The notes under the pieces: model-generated
The model's input: only the letters and a program-made list of their open reading frames with translations
Told to the model about the DNA's origin: nothing
Databases searched by the model: none
NCBI GenBank assembly: GCA_023386585.1
Contig: JAEWJM010000030.1
Location: forward strand, 1-64,000
Direction of reading: 5' to 3'
DNA length: 64,000 nucleotides
DNA from: Bacteroidota bacterium
GTDB lineage: Bacteria; Bacteroidota; Bacteroidia; Flavobacteriales; Flavobacteriaceae
Position numbers and translations under genes: made by a program
In this document: positions 53,466 through 61,131 of the stretch, in pieces
How positions within the stretch are numbered: position 1 is the stretch's first letter
Layout of the letters: each line of letters starts with the position of its first letter

Positions 53466-54357
53466 TCACAGCGTCTAATTGGATTTTGCGGCCCGACTGC
53501 GAGGCTTTCAGGTGGTAGGTTTCACAAATTATTTCAAGTGCCTGGCTTATGTTCTTTAACGGAAGCGTTCCTGTGAACAGCTGATTTGCCTGTACATTTG
53601 ATGTAATTGTGAAATTGTACTGGCGGTTCAGCTCGTCAATGATGTCGTTAAGCGATTCGCGGTTGAACACAAGCTCATCGGCAGTCCATTCCGGTGCCGG
53701 AACAACGACTGCGGCAGTTGGCAGTTGGGTTCCGTCGTCAAATGAAACGCTTTGACCGTGCGTAATGACAGTCGCGGTGTTTGCATAATCGACCCGGACG
53801 CGGCCTTCATAGCAGGTCACATCAAACCGGTCGCCCCGCGATTTTACATTGAACTGGGTGCCGAGCACGGTGACTTTTCCCAAAGTCGTTTTCACAGCGA
53901 ATTTCTTTCCCTTCGCAACCCTGAAATAAGCTTCGCCCGAAAGGTCAAGCTTCCGGTGGTTGTCCCAATCCCAGCGTGTATAGCTGATTTCGGAACCGGC
54001 ATTGAGGGTGACTTTCGAATCGTCGGGAAGAAGGAAAGTGATCTGTTCGCCATTTCCGGCTGTGACCGTAACCGGCGTTAGTGACCGGAATAAAAATACG
54101 GTGCCCAGAAGTACCACAATTACCGCGGCGGCGGCGATCCATTTTCTAAACAAAGGGATCGTACGCACCTTGCGATTGCGCCTTTCGAGAATCTGCCGAT
54201 ACATTTCATCGGCATTAAAATCTGGCGCCGAAAGGTTCCCGCTGTGTCTCCGTATTCTCTCATAATCAGGGAATTCCGCAGACGCCTCGAAAGCCTTCAG
54301 CTCGGCCTCAGTCATTTCGCCGGCTAACCATTTCGCCAAATCAAACTGCTCTTTCAT
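53452..54357 (-). CDS. FecR-family anti-sigma factor
   Basis: 301 residues. An N-terminal cytosolic segment, one membrane helix (WIAAAAVIVVLLGTVFLF, about residues 69-86) and a periplasmic FecR domain (VTAGNGEQITFLLPDDSKVTLNAGSEISY...LGTQFNVKS). A C-terminal DUF4974 domain follows (FTGTLPLKNISQALEIICETY). It holds the ECF sigma factor until the receptor's STN domain signals. Confidence 0.95.
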   Translation of the reverse strand: MKEQFDLAKWLAGEMTEAELKAFEASAEFPDYERIRRHSGNLSAPDFNADEMYRQILERRNRKVRTIPLFRKWIAAAAVIVVLLGTVFLFRSLTPVTVTAGNGEQITFLLPDDSKVTLNAGSEISYTRWDWDNHRKLDLSGEAYFRVAKGKKFAVKTTLGKVTVLGTQFNVKSRGDRFDVTCYEGRVRVDYANTATVITHGQSVSFDDGTQLPTAAVVVPAPEWTADELVFNRESLNDIIDELNRQYNFTITSNVQANQLFTGTLPLKNISQALEIICETYHLKASQSGRKIQLDAVNGPQ

Positions 54358-54397
54358 AATTCCGGTTTATTTAAAAACATTTTAGAACCGCCTTACC

Positions 54398-54916
54398 CTA
54401 CCTGAACTGCCCGATTTCCTGCCTTAACGAAACCAATGCGCCATGGATGCGCTTTTCCACGGCCTTTACGCTGATGTTAAGAATCTCTGCAATTTCCTGG
54501 TATTTTTTGCCTTCAACCCTTTGAAGAAGAAATGCAGTCCGCTGCGCCTCGCTGAGGTTTGCAATTGCTTTTTCAAGCTTAATGCGGAATTGTTCCTCTT
54601 CCATTAGGTATTCGGGATCCATCTGTGTTGCCTGTTGTCCGGGGCTGTTTTTCGCAAAGTTCAGCACAACTTTGTGATGCGCGATCTGATTTAACGTCGC
54701 GTTATTGGCAACAGTATATAAAAATGATTTTGCTTTTTCGGGAGTGACTTCGGCGCATTTTTCCCACAGCTTTACGAAAGCTTCCTGGGCCATATCGTTT
54801 GCCTGTTCTTCATTGCCAAACCGGAAGAGCAGGTAGTTGCGCAATAACCTGACGTTTTTCTTGAAAAAGTCTGAAAAAATCCGCTCTTCACAGATGCCTG
54901 TGCGCTTTTCTTCCAT
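54398..54916 (-). CDS. ECF sigma-70 factor (FecI-like)
   Basis: 172 residues with region 2 (LFRFGNEEQANDMAQEAFVKLWEK) and region 4 (RVEGKKYQEIAEILNISVKAVEKRIHGALVSLRQE). It directs RNA polymerase to the receptor gene when FecR releases it. It lies 40 nt before fecR on the same strand, giving sigma-antisigma-receptor in one operon. No TAnnTTTG is seen upstream, which fits a self-driven ECF promoter. Confidence 0.95.
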   Translation of the reverse strand: MEEKRTGICEERIFSDFFKKNVRLLRNYLLFRFGNEEQANDMAQEAFVKLWEKCAEVTPEKAKSFLYTVANNATLNQIAHHKVVLNFAKNSPGQQATQMDPEYLMEEEQFRIKLEKAIANLSEAQRTAFLLQRVEGKKYQEIAEILNISVKAVEKRIHGALVSLRQEIGQFR

Positions 54917-55104
54917 CGTGGACTGATTTGGCTGCGGGTAAAATTAGGAAATAAATATTTGGGTAGGGTTTTTTAACAGGGCATTGTTTCACCGGAAGGA
55001 CAATCAAGGAAAAAATGGGACAGAATAGTATTTTTTTCATAAAAAGAGAAAGATTACACAATACCAAGTATATTCGCCGGCGTTTACAACCCAGGCAGAC
55101 CAAA

Positions 55105-55112
55105 TAACTTTG
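55105..55112 (+). promoter_or_regulatory. -7 box (TAACTTTG) of the 55144 lipoprotein
   Basis: Exact TAnnTTTG, 31 nt before the ATG; no clear TTG at -33. Confidence 0.5.
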
Positions 55113-55143
55113 CCAAAATCTTTAACTAACAAAATCCACTATT

Positions 55144-55614
55144 ATGAAAAAAGCAAGCTTTTATTTTGTGTTGGCGGCAGCCTTCCTGTTCAGCGCTGCA
55201 TCGTGCAGTTCAAACGACGACAATAGCAGCAATTCGAGTACGGATCCGGCCCAGGTAACGGCTACGGTTACACAAGGAACATGGCGCATAACCAGTTTTG
55301 TTGAAGACGGCACCGACCATACTTCTGATTTCACCGGATACAATTTTACTTTTGGAAGCAATGGTGCATTGACCGCAGCGAACGGAACCGATACCGTCGA
55401 CGGTTTCTGGACGGTAACGAGTGATGACGGCAGCGACGACGACAATTCGACCGGCGATTCCGATTTCAATATCATTTTCTCGACTCCGGCATCGTTCGCC
55501 GAGCTGACAGAGGATTGGGATGTGATCGAAAGGACTTCTTCGCGGATCAAACTGCGTCACATAAGCGGCGGCGATGGCTCGACCGATACAGTAACGCTCG
55601 AAAAAAACAGCTAA
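55144..55614 (+). CDS. Lipocalin-like lipoprotein, unknown function
   Basis: 156 residues with a lipoprotein signal (MKKASFYFVLAAAFLFSAASC, Cys 21) and a Ser/Asn/Asp linker. The body (GTWRITSFVEDGTDHTSDFTGY, then NFTFGSNGALTA and DGFWTVTSDDG) looks like a small lipocalin-type beta-barrel seen in many Bacteroidota lipoproteins. Asp is very frequent. It is followed by its own terminator. Confidence 0.7.
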   Translation: MKKASFYFVLAAAFLFSAASCSSNDDNSSNSSTDPAQVTATVTQGTWRITSFVEDGTDHTSDFTGYNFTFGSNGALTAANGTDTVDGFWTVTSDDGSDDDNSTGDSDFNIIFSTPASFAELTEDWDVIERTSSRIKLRHISGGDGSTDTVTLEKNS

Positions 55615-55673
55615 ACAGTAAAGCTATTAGGCGAAACAAATACTAATTGGGTTAGATAATTTGTTCGTTTACG

Positions 55674-55706
55674 GGAGGCAGCCTATCCAACTGCCTCCTT
55701 TTTTTA
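55674..55706 (+). terminator. Terminator upstream of era
   Basis: Stem GGAGGCAG/CTGCCTCC with a 9-nt loop, then seven T. Confidence 0.9.
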
Positions 55707-55727
55707 TGCTGCTAATTCAGGGCTGCT

Positions 55728-55735
55728 TATCTTTG
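55728..55735 (+). promoter_or_regulatory. era: -7 box (TATCTTTG) of era
   Basis: Exact TAnnTTTG, 11 nt before the ATG, giving a leader of about 5 nt. Confidence 0.55.
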
Positions 55736-55746
55736 CAAAAAAAGTT

Positions 55747-56628
55747 ATGGAGCATAAAGCAGGTTTTGTCAACATCATCGGCAACCCCAATGTCGGCAAA
55801 TCGACGCTCATGAACGCATTCGTTGGCGAGCGCCTGTCGATCATTACCTCAAAGGCACAAACTACCCGTCACAGGATATTGGGAATTGTCAACGGTGACG
55901 ATTTTCAGATGGTGCTTTCAGATACGCCGGGAATAATCAAGCCTGCCTACGAAATGCAGGCATCGATGATGAACTTCGTCAAATCGGCATTTGAAGATGC
56001 CGACGTTCTCATTTACATGGTTGAAATTGGCGAAAAAGACCTCAAGGACGAAAGCTTTTTCAATAAGATCATCTACGCCAAGATCCCGGTTTTACTGCTT
56101 ATCAACAAGATCGATACATCCAATCAGGAACAACTCGAGGAACAAGTGGCCTTCTGGGGTGCAAAAGTTCCGAACGCCGAAATTTACCCGATATCGGCAC
56201 TGAAAAATTTCAATGTTACCGAAGTGTTTTCGCGAATCATCGAACTGTTACCGGTTTCACCGGCTTATTATCCGAAGGATCAACTGACCGACAAGCCCGA
56301 GCGCTTTTTTGTCAATGAAACCATTCGCGAAAAAATACTGCTGCATTACAGCAAGGAAATTCCGTATGCGGTCGAAGTCGTTACCGAAGAATTCCTTGAA
56401 GATGATAACATCATCCGAATCCGGGCACTGATCCTGGTTGAGCGCGACACCCAAAAAGGCATCATCATTGGCCACAAAGGCGAAGCATTAAAGCGCGTCG
56501 GAGTCGAGTCGAGAGCCGATCTGGAGAAATTCTTCGGAAAGCAGATTCATATTGAACTTTATGTAAAAGTCAGCAAAGACTGGCGAAGCAATGCAAATCA
56601 GTTGCGCCGTTTTGGGTACAACGGCTAA
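55747..56628 (+). CDS. era: GTPase Era
   Basis: 293 residues. G1 GNPNVGKST (12-20), G3 DTPG and G4 NKID, then a C-terminal KH domain with GHKGEALKRVG. Era binds the 3' end of 16S rRNA and helps build the 30S subunit. It is followed by der, another ribosome GTPase, with a repeat and a promoter between them. Confidence 0.98.
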   Translation: MEHKAGFVNIIGNPNVGKSTLMNAFVGERLSIITSKAQTTRHRILGIVNGDDFQMVLSDTPGIIKPAYEMQASMMNFVKSAFEDADVLIYMVEIGEKDLKDESFFNKIIYAKIPVLLLINKIDTSNQEQLEEQVAFWGAKVPNAEIYPISALKNFNVTEVFSRIIELLPVSPAYYPKDQLTDKPERFFVNETIREKILLHYSKEIPYAVEVVTEEFLEDDNIIRIRALILVERDTQKGIIIGHKGEALKRVGVESRADLEKFFGKQIHIELYVKVSKDWRSNANQLRRFGYNG

Positions 56629-56632
56629 TTTG

Positions 56633-56708
56633 TGGGCGTTTCCCTTCGGGCCGCGCTTTTCGCTGCAATCTTTTCGTGAAAAGGATTTCCGCTGCAATCG
56701 CTAACGCG
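56633..56708 (+). repeat. Dispersed intergenic repeat, copy 4
   Basis: Ends GGGCGTT / AACGC are near-inverted. The interior has CGCTTTTCGCTGCAATCTTTT, a short loop, then AAAAGGATTTCCGCTGCAATCGCTAACGC. The blocks CGCT..ATCTTTT and AAAAGGAT..CCGCT match copy 3. It lies 5 nt past the era stop and before the der promoter. Confidence 0.7.
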
Positions 56709-56749
56709 TGCTGTGTCCATTTAAGTGGCTGACAGCAAAGATAATTGCT

Positions 56750-56757
56750 TACCTTTG
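56750..56757 (+). promoter_or_regulatory. der: -7 box (TACCTTTG) of der, decides the start
   Basis: Exact TAnnTTTG 19 nt before the ATG at 56776. The earlier in-frame ATG at 56725 lies upstream of this box and cannot be the start of this transcript. Confidence 0.6.
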
Positions 56758-56775
56758 CACCCTCATTTGCAGAAC

Positions 56776-58086
56776 ATGAACAATATTGTCGCTATAGTTG
56801 GCCGGCCAAATGTCGGAAAATCAACACTTTTCAATCGCCTGATCCAACGCCGCGAGGCGATCGTCGATTCGGTTGCGGGAGTTACCCGTGACCGGAATTA
56901 CGGCAAAAGCGAATGGAACGGGAAAGAATTCTCAGTAATCGATACCGGCGGTTACGTGCGCGGCTCCGACGATGTTTTCGAAGGGGAAATCCGCAAGCAG
57001 GTTGAACTGGCCATCGACGAATCGGACGTTATAATTTTTGTCGTCGATGTCGAGGAAGGAATTACGCCAATGGACGAAGCGGTGGCAAAAATGCTGCGCA
57101 AGATCACAAAGCCGGTTTTGCTGGCCGTGAATAAAGTCGACAATGCAATGCGGGAAAAAGATGCGATTGAGTTTTACAATCTTGGACTCGGTGATTATTA
57201 CACTTTTGCAAGTATTTCAGGAAGCGGAACGGGTGAACTTCTCGATGCGCTTATCGACGCGTTTCCCGAAAAACCAGAGCCGACACAAGAAGAAAAGGAA
57301 CTTCCGCGGTTTGCCGTTGTCGGCCGCCCGAACGCCGGAAAATCGAGCTTTATAAATGCTTTGATTGGAAAGGATCGCTACATCGTTACCGATATTGCCG
57401 GAACAACACGCGATGCGATCGACACGAAATTCGACCGGTTCGGATTTGAATTTAACCTTGTGGATACCGCCGGAATCAGGCGAAAGGCCAAAGTCAAGGA
57501 AGATCTTGAATTTTATTCGGTAATGCGCTCCGTGCGCGCCATCGAGCATGCCGACATCTGCATCCTGATTATCGACGCAACGCGGGGATTTGAAGGGCAG
57601 GACCAAAGCATTTTCTGGCTCGCCGAAAAAAACCGCAAAGGCGTAATCATACTGGTCAACAAATGGGATCTTGTCGAAAAGGATACGATGTCCACGCGCG
57701 ACTACGAAAACAAGATCAAAAAAGAGCTTGAGCCTTTTACCGACGTGCCGATCCTGTTCGTTTCTGCGCTCACAAAACAACGTTTGCTCAAGGCGCTTGA
57801 GGCTTCAGTACAGGTTTACGAGAATCGCAAGCAGCGCATCGCCACGTCTAAGTTCAACGACTACATGTTGAAAGTGATCGAAAGCTATCCGCCGCCTGCG
57901 TTGAAGGGAAAATACGTCAAGATCAAGTATTGCATGCAGTTGCCAACACCAACGCCGCAGTTCGTTTTCTTTGCGAACCTTCCGCAGTACGTTAAAGATC
58001 CGTACAAGCGATTCCTTGAAAATAAAATTCGTGAAAACTGGGACTTTTCAGGAGTTCCAATCGACATTTACATTCGGGAGAAGTAG
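56776..58086 (+). CDS. der: Ribosome-assembly GTPase Der (EngA)
   Basis: 436 residues from MNNIVAIVGRPNVGKST. Two tandem GTPase domains (G1 GRPNVGKST at 9-17 and GRPNAGKSS near 181; G3 DTGG and DTAG; G4 NKVD and NKWD) with a KH-like C-terminal domain. It is essential for 50S assembly in most bacteria. It has its own promoter separate from era. Confidence 0.98.
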   Translation: MNNIVAIVGRPNVGKSTLFNRLIQRREAIVDSVAGVTRDRNYGKSEWNGKEFSVIDTGGYVRGSDDVFEGEIRKQVELAIDESDVIIFVVDVEEGITPMDEAVAKMLRKITKPVLLAVNKVDNAMREKDAIEFYNLGLGDYYTFASISGSGTGELLDALIDAFPEKPEPTQEEKELPRFAVVGRPNAGKSSFINALIGKDRYIVTDIAGTTRDAIDTKFDRFGFEFNLVDTAGIRRKAKVKEDLEFYSVMRSVRAIEHADICILIIDATRGFEGQDQSIFWLAEKNRKGVIILVNKWDLVEKDTMSTRDYENKIKKELEPFTDVPILFVSALTKQRLLKALEASVQVYENRKQRIATSKFNDYMLKVIESYPPPALKGKYVKIKYCMQLPTPTPQFVFFANLPQYVKDPYKRFLENKIRENWDFSGVPIDIYIREK

Positions 58087-58099
58087 AAAAATGTAGGAA

Positions 58100-58107
58100 T
58101 ACTTTTG
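58100..58107 (+). promoter_or_regulatory. -7 box (TACTTTTG) of the 58172 outer-membrane gene
   Basis: Exact TAnnTTTG, 64 nt before the ATG. The resulting leader contains the hairpin at 58129-58171. Confidence 0.55.
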
Positions 58108-58128
58108 CTTTAAGGATAATAAAATACG

Positions 58129-58171
58129 AAGTTCGCTGTTTAGTAAATCAACTAACCAACGAACTTTTTTT
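58129..58171 (+). promoter_or_regulatory. Hairpin plus T-run abutting a start codon (terminator of der or leader attenuator)
   Basis: AAGTTCG (58129-58135) pairs with CGAACTT (58160-58166) and a T-run reaches the ATG at 58172 itself. It may end der transcription or, if the promoter at 58100 is used, act as an attenuator or translation block for the next gene. Confidence 0.5.
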
Positions 58172-60958
58172 ATGCGCCGACCTCAGTGGTTCCTTCTGTT
58201 TCTTTTCTTTATTTCCCTTTCTGTAAATTCCCAAAACACTATCTCGCTGACCGGCAAGATCATAGAACACAAAACCAACCTGCCAATAGAAGCGGCGACG
58301 GTTTACCTCACATCGGTCAAGGATTCTGCCGTTATCGATTATACAATTTCCGACAAAAATGGCAATTTCACCATCAATACGAAAAAACTTACGCAGCCGG
58401 TAATTCTAAAAGTTTCCTACCTCGGATTCAAAACCTATCTGCAGCAGGAAAAAGAGCTTTTGGCGGATCGGAATTTCGGGATTCTTTTTCTCGAAGAAAA
58501 TGACAATACGCTTGGCGAAGTTATCATCACCGGTGAAGCGCCGCCGGTCAGGATCAAAAACGATACGCTCGAGTTCAATGCGTCTTCGTTCAAATTACGT
58601 CCTGACGCGAATGTGGAGGCATTGCTGAAACAGCTTCCCGGAGTTGAAATCGATGCCGACGGCAAAATTACAGTCAACGGCAAGGATGTCAACCAGATTC
58701 TTGTAAACGGAAAGCCTTTTTTTGACAAGGACGGAAAAATTGCCATCCAGAATCTGCCATCGGATATCATCAATAAAGTCCAGGTTTCCGATTCCAAAAC
58801 GAAGAAAGAGGAATTATCAGGCCAGAAAGCGTCATCCAATGCCGCCAGCATCAATCTTACGATCGACGAGGAAAAAAACAAGGGTTTTTTCGGAAAGATT
58901 ATGGGCGGTTACGGTTCGGATAGTCGGTACGAAAGCAGTTTGCTCGCCAATTATTTCAAGAACAAACGAAAGATAAGCGTACTCGCCTCGTCGAATAACA
59001 TTAACGCAACCGGGTTTTCGATGAACGAGATTTTCGACAACATGGGCGGCGGCCGGAACAATTCGATTTGGATGAATGATAATGGCAGCTTTTCAATCAA
59101 CGGAATGCGATTTGGCGGCGGAAGCGGAATCACACAGTCGGATATGGTCGGAATAAATTATGCCGACGAATTCTTCAAAGGCTTCGATTTTAACTCGAGT
59201 TATTTCTTCACCGATGCCGATTCGAAGAACAAAAACAGGATGCATCAGGTAACGCTGCTCAACGACGGCAATTTTACGACCGATTCGGACCAGTCGACCA
59301 ATATTTACAAAATGGCGAATAATTTCAATGCCGACATTGAGTATAAAATCGATTCGACCGCTACGCTGTACATCAACCCAAAGTTTGTTACTTCAAGAGT
59401 TCGCAGCGGATTCAAAGGGCAGGAAAGCTCGATGGATGAAGCGGGCCAATTGCTAAATGATAACGTTTCGGATTCGTATGAAGAAAACGAAACCACTACT
59501 TTTTCGAATTCGCTTTACTTCAATAAAAACCTGAAAAGGAAAGGCCGTTCGTACAATATTTACTTTTCAAACGACAACAGTAAGGAAACGGTTTACAATC
59601 GGGCGAAGTCGGAATCGAATTTTTACGCCGATCCGGACAATGACGGCCAATCATCGGTTATTGAGACGGTTTCCCGCAATCAGGAGCGCTTCCGCCGAAA
59701 CCTGAAAGACAACTACAATGGCGGAATCGAATATATTGAGCCACTTCGCGATTCGCTTTCGATCCGGTTCGGCATTGAAATGAGCAACAACAATCTCGTG
59801 AACGATAAGATCACTTATGATTTTTCACCCGGAAACGACAATTATTCGATTATAAATCCCGAGCAGACCAGCTTTTTGTCTTCAGCAACGCAGACTTTAA
59901 TGCCAACTGTTGGCCTTACGTTCGCCAAGAGCAAGTACAACTTATATATGAATTTCGGTACGTCGATTACAAACTTTAAAACCCAGTCGCTGTACCTTGG
60001 CAATTCGGTTTCGATATTGAAAAACTATATGCTGCCGTACGCTTCGGCATACCTGTCGTATAAGTTTTCAAAGTCGCAGAATTTATGGCTGAATTATAAC
60101 TTCTCGACGACATTCGCAACGCCGGATCAGATTATGCCGGTTGAAGATCTTTCCGATCCATTGCACACGTTTTTTGGAAATCCCAATCTCGATCCCGGGA
60201 AATCACACGATTTGTATCTGAGTTTTTCCGATTACGATTACGCGACCAAAAGCGGATACAGCCTTTATGCCGGCGGAAATTTCCGTGAAGTCCAGATTGC
60301 GTCGTCCACAACCTACGATGAAAGCCGAAAAGCCACAACCCAATACGAAAATGTATATGGAACATTCAATTCGTGGATGGGCGGAAACTGGAACAAGTCG
60401 GTAAAAAATGAAGCACATTCGTTCAAATACGGACTAGGTTTGAATATCGCATACAGCCGATACAAAGGATTTACCGATGGCGATCTTTACGATTCGAAAT
60501 CACTGCGGGTCGCGCCGCGGGTAACTTTTACCTACGATTACGGTGAACTTTTGAGCGTGAATCCAAGCTACAACCTTGTGCTCAGCCAAACGCGTTACAC
60601 CGCTTTTGTAATCGACAAAGCATCGACCGTCCAGCATCGATTTAATTTGCAGTTGACTTCCTATTGGCCGAAGCATGTTATTTTCGGAAACGACTTGGGT
60701 TATACCTACAATTCCAATATCGCCGACGGATTCAAAAAAGATTTCCTGCTGTGGAATTCAAGCCTGGGTTACAACTTCCTTGGCGACAAGCTGCTGGCAA
60801 AAGTAAAAGTGTACGATTTGCTGAATCAGAATCAATCAACGATGCGGACAATCACGGCGACATATATCCGTGATGAACAAAATGTGGTTCTCACGCGCTA
60901 TGTTATGTTTTCTCTTACATATAAACTCGATAAGTTTGCGGGTTCGAGAAAGAAATAA
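58172..60958 (+). CDS. Outer-membrane beta-barrel protein (TonB-receptor-like, OMP_b-brl_3 type)
   Basis: 928 residues. Signal peptide (FFISLSVNSQ), an N-terminal CarboxypepD_reg-like domain (ISLTGKIIEHKTNLPIEAATVYL), a plug-like region (LGEVIITGEAPPVRIKNDTLEFNASSF, then VLVNGKPFFDKDG-type) and a large barrel ending KLDKFAGSRKK. The family is often called outer membrane beta-barrel family protein; substrates are mostly unknown. No SusD gene adjoins. Confidence 0.88.
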   Translation: MRRPQWFLLFLFFISLSVNSQNTISLTGKIIEHKTNLPIEAATVYLTSVKDSAVIDYTISDKNGNFTINTKKLTQPVILKVSYLGFKTYLQQEKELLADRNFGILFLEENDNTLGEVIITGEAPPVRIKNDTLEFNASSFKLRPDANVEALLKQLPGVEIDADGKITVNGKDVNQILVNGKPFFDKDGKIAIQNLPSDIINKVQVSDSKTKKEELSGQKASSNAASINLTIDEEKNKGFFGKIMGGYGSDSRYESSLLANYFKNKRKISVLASSNNINATGFSMNEIFDNMGGGRNNSIWMNDNGSFSINGMRFGGGSGITQSDMVGINYADEFFKGFDFNSSYFFTDADSKNKNRMHQVTLLNDGNFTTDSDQSTNIYKMANNFNADIEYKIDSTATLYINPKFVTSRVRSGFKGQESSMDEAGQLLNDNVSDSYEENETTTFSNSLYFNKNLKRKGRSYNIYFSNDNSKETVYNRAKSESNFYADPDNDGQSSVIETVSRNQERFRRNLKDNYNGGIEYIEPLRDSLSIRFGIEMSNNNLVNDKITYDFSPGNDNYSIINPEQTSFLSSATQTLMPTVGLTFAKSKYNLYMNFGTSITNFKTQSLYLGNSVSILKNYMLPYASAYLSYKFSKSQNLWLNYNFSTTFATPDQIMPVEDLSDPLHTFFGNPNLDPGKSHDLYLSFSDYDYATKSGYSLYAGGNFREVQIASSTTYDESRKATTQYENVYGTFNSWMGGNWNKSVKNEAHSFKYGLGLNIAYSRYKGFTDGDLYDSKSLRVAPRVTFTYDYGELLSVNPSYNLVLSQTRYTAFVIDKASTVQHRFNLQLTSYWPKHVIFGNDLGYTYNSNIADGFKKDFLLWNSSLGYNFLGDKLLAKVKVYDLLNQNQSTMRTITATYIRDEQNVVLTRYVMFSLTYKLDKFAGSRKK

Positions 60959-61000
60959 CGTGAAATCTATTTTGTAAGTAATTATCCCTTGTTTTTAGAT

Positions 61001-61008
61001 TAATTTTG
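61001..61008 (+). promoter_or_regulatory. -7 box (TAATTTTG) of the 61132 gene
   Basis: Exact TAnnTTTG; the leader would be about 117 nt and contains a TTATCGA/TCGATAA hairpin just after the box (about 61014-61036). Confidence 0.4.
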
Positions 61009-61131
61009 CCGTTTATCGATTTTTTGTGTCGATAATCGGCTGATTGTATTTTTGGTTGTACTTTTAAAAGTCCGAACAGGAAGGTTCCCAAACCGGCCTT
61101 TTCAGACCCAAATCAACCAAACCTACAACAT

